Made by a program: the position numbers and the translations under genes
Assembly: GCA_030684405.1 (NCBI GenBank)
Contig: JAUXYA010000031.1
Coordinates: forward strand, 69,483-133,482
DNA length: 64,000 nucleotides
DNA from: Burkholderiales bacterium
Lineage (GTDB): Bacteria; Pseudomonadota; Gammaproteobacteria; Burkholderiales; SG8-41
Direction of reading: 5' to 3'
The notes under the pieces: model-generated
The model's input: the letters and a program-made list of their open reading frames with translations, nothing else
The model's database searches: none
What the model was told of the DNA's origin: nothing
In this document: positions 62,973 to 64,000 of the stretch, piece after piece
How the letters are laid out: each line of letters opens with the position of its first letter
Numbering within the stretch: the stretch's first letter is position 1

Positions 62973-64000
62973 CGTACCTCAACGCCTCAATCGGCAGCAA
63001 CAACGACGCCTTGCGCGCCGGATAGAAACCAAAAAAGATGCCGATCGCCCCGGCGAAGCCTACCGCCAGCACGACGGGTTCGATGCCGAGATGGATTGGC
63101 CAGCCAACAAAATGTCCGATAGCCAGTGAGCCGCCAACGCCGAGCACAATGCCGAGCAGGCCGCCGATCAGCGCCAGCGTGATCGCTTCCACCAGAAACT
63201 GGGTCAGGATGTCACGGCCGCGCGCACCCACGGCCATGCGCAGGCCGATCTCGCGGGTGCGCTCGGTCACCGACACCAGCATGATGTTCATGATGCCGAT
63301 GCCGCCGACCAGCAGCGACACCGAAGCGACGGCAGCGAGCAGCAAGCCCATGATGCGGCTCGATTCCTCGCGCGTCGCCAGCACCTCAGACAGGTTGCGC
63401 AGCGTGAAGTCGTCCTCGCGGTCCTGCGGGATGCGGTGACGCTGGCGCATCAGTTCGCGGATCTGCGACTCGACTTCCTTCATGTCCTCGCCATCGCGCA
63501 CCTTGATCGACACCGAACCGACGGTGCGCAGCCGGCCCGCGCCCTGGCCGAGCACGCGATTGCGCGCGGTCGAAATCGGCATCAGGATCACGTCATCCTG
63601 GTCCTGGCCCATCAGGCTCTGGCCCTTGCGTTCCAGAGTGCCAATGACCGTGAACGGCACCTTGCGGATGCGGATCACCTGGCCGATCGGATCGGCGTCT
63701 CCGAACAGGCTGCGCGAGACGGTGTCGCCGAGCAGCGCCACCTTGGCGGACCCGGCTACGTCGGCAGTGTCGAAAGCCTTGCCCTGCGCGACAACCCAGT
63801 TGCGCGCTTCAAAGTACTCCGGCGTGACACCGAAGAACACTGTTGACCAGTTGCCACTGCCTCCGACCACCTGCCCGGTGCCGCGCAGCGTCGGCGCGGA
63901 GGCCTGTACGCCCGGAATGTCGCGCTGGATGGCATAACCGTCCTCCTCGGTCAGCGTGTTGCGCGAGCCCGCACCCATGCGCACGCCGCCGGCGGTGGTC
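62968..64000 (-). CDS. MacB-type ABC transporter permease, 5' part beyond the window
   Basis: Partial: the frame runs off the right edge, so the N-terminal first helix and possibly a fused ATPase domain are missing. The visible 344 residues contain the periplasmic MacB core domain (TTAGGVRMGAGSRNTLTEED, FAVRDSRSL-type turn SRSLFGDADPIGQVIRI) and the FtsX-like membrane domain with three helices (LLLAAVASVSLLVGGIGIMN, then VTERTREIGLRMAVGARGRD). MacB works with MacA and TolC in export of antibiotics, lipids or peptides; the substrate is unknown. It ends IEALRYE, with the stop codon inside a 7-bp-repeat arm. Confidence 0.92.
   Translation of the reverse strand, partial: TTAGGVRMGAGSRNTLTEEDGYAIQRDIPGVQASAPTLRGTGQVVGGSGNWSTVFFGVTPEYFEARNWVVAQGKAFDTADVAGSAKVALLGDTVSRSLFGDADPIGQVIRIRKVPFTVIGTLERKGQSLMGQDQDDVILMPISTARNRVLGQGAGRLRTVGSVSIKVRDGEDMKEVESQIRELMRQRHRIPQDREDDFTLRNLSEVLATREESSRIMGLLLAAVASVSLLVGGIGIMNIMLVSVTERTREIGLRMAVGARGRDILTQFLVEAITLALIGGLLGIVLGVGGSLAIGHFVGWPIHLGIEPVVLAVGFAGAIGIFFGFYPARKASLLLPIEALRYE

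Overview
The window is GC-rich, densely packed chromosomal DNA that is almost entirely housekeeping. It points to a betaproteobacterium. The evidence is the dapF-DUF484-xerC order, SAH riboswitches ahead of ahcY, a Bug-type (TctC) substrate-binding protein, a glnA-ntrB-ntrC cluster, yqgE-ruvX-pyrR-pyrB with a non-catalytic dihydroorotase, and two LpxL-like acyltransferases beside metK. I cannot fix the order or genus. I found no rRNA, tRNA, CRISPR array, phage or complete transposase-type insertion sequence.

Layout. 0-5.5 kb (minus strand): xerC, DUF484, dapF, a CoA-binding protein, a GNAT enzyme and two lipid A-type acyltransferases. 5.6-10.5 kb: a SAM-cycle block of metK, a membrane protein, two tandem SAH riboswitches, ahcY, a four-helix-bundle gene and metF. 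10.6-19 kb: mgtE, an aminotransferase with an in-frame HTH extension, a Bug receptor, ttcA, a pteridine reductase-like SDR, a MidA-like methyltransferase, a TauE/SafE permease with an in-frame stop, and a diheme cytochrome. 19.1-22.8 kb: an accessory patch holding a DUF4258/HTH toxin-antitoxin-like pair, a PcfJ-domain protein and a duplicated ribbon-helix-helix protein. 22.8-31 kb: GST, cca, an ECF-type permease, an NDUFA9-like epimerase, slt, ilvA and rpiA. 30.6-38.7 kb: a polyphosphate block (phoU, ppx, pap, sixA, CYTH-CHAD, ppk1). 38.7-46 kb: yggX, argA, rsmE, trkAH and photolyase. 45.8-53.3 kb: yqgE, ruvX, pyrR, pyrB, the dihydroorotase homologue, prlC, a DUF4124/glutaredoxin-like protein and xth. 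53.3-59.7 kb: gor and the nitrogen cluster glnA-DUF4124-ntrB-ntrC under a clear sigma-54 promoter. 59.7-64 kb: rhodanese, a GNAT-nitrilase fusion, uppP and a partial MacB-type permease.

The most unusual signal is a family of palindromic elements built from degenerate 7-bp repeats. There are five loci, near 4.65, 9.24-9.69, 26.2, 48.4 and 62.7-63.0 kb. Each has two inverted arms of 7-mers in register. The 7-mer differs between most loci but is matched between the two arms of one locus. All sit exactly at gene boundaries, and several supply start codons, stop codons or terminal residues to neighbouring proteins. One locus, between ahcY and metF, encloses a four-helix-bundle (S23/Avd-like) gene and could be the gene-bearing version of the others.

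The second highlight is the ahcY leader. It carries two SAH aptamers in series. The 3' pseudoknot strand of the first is also the 5' arm of a strong intrinsic terminator, which gives a readable ON-switch mechanism.
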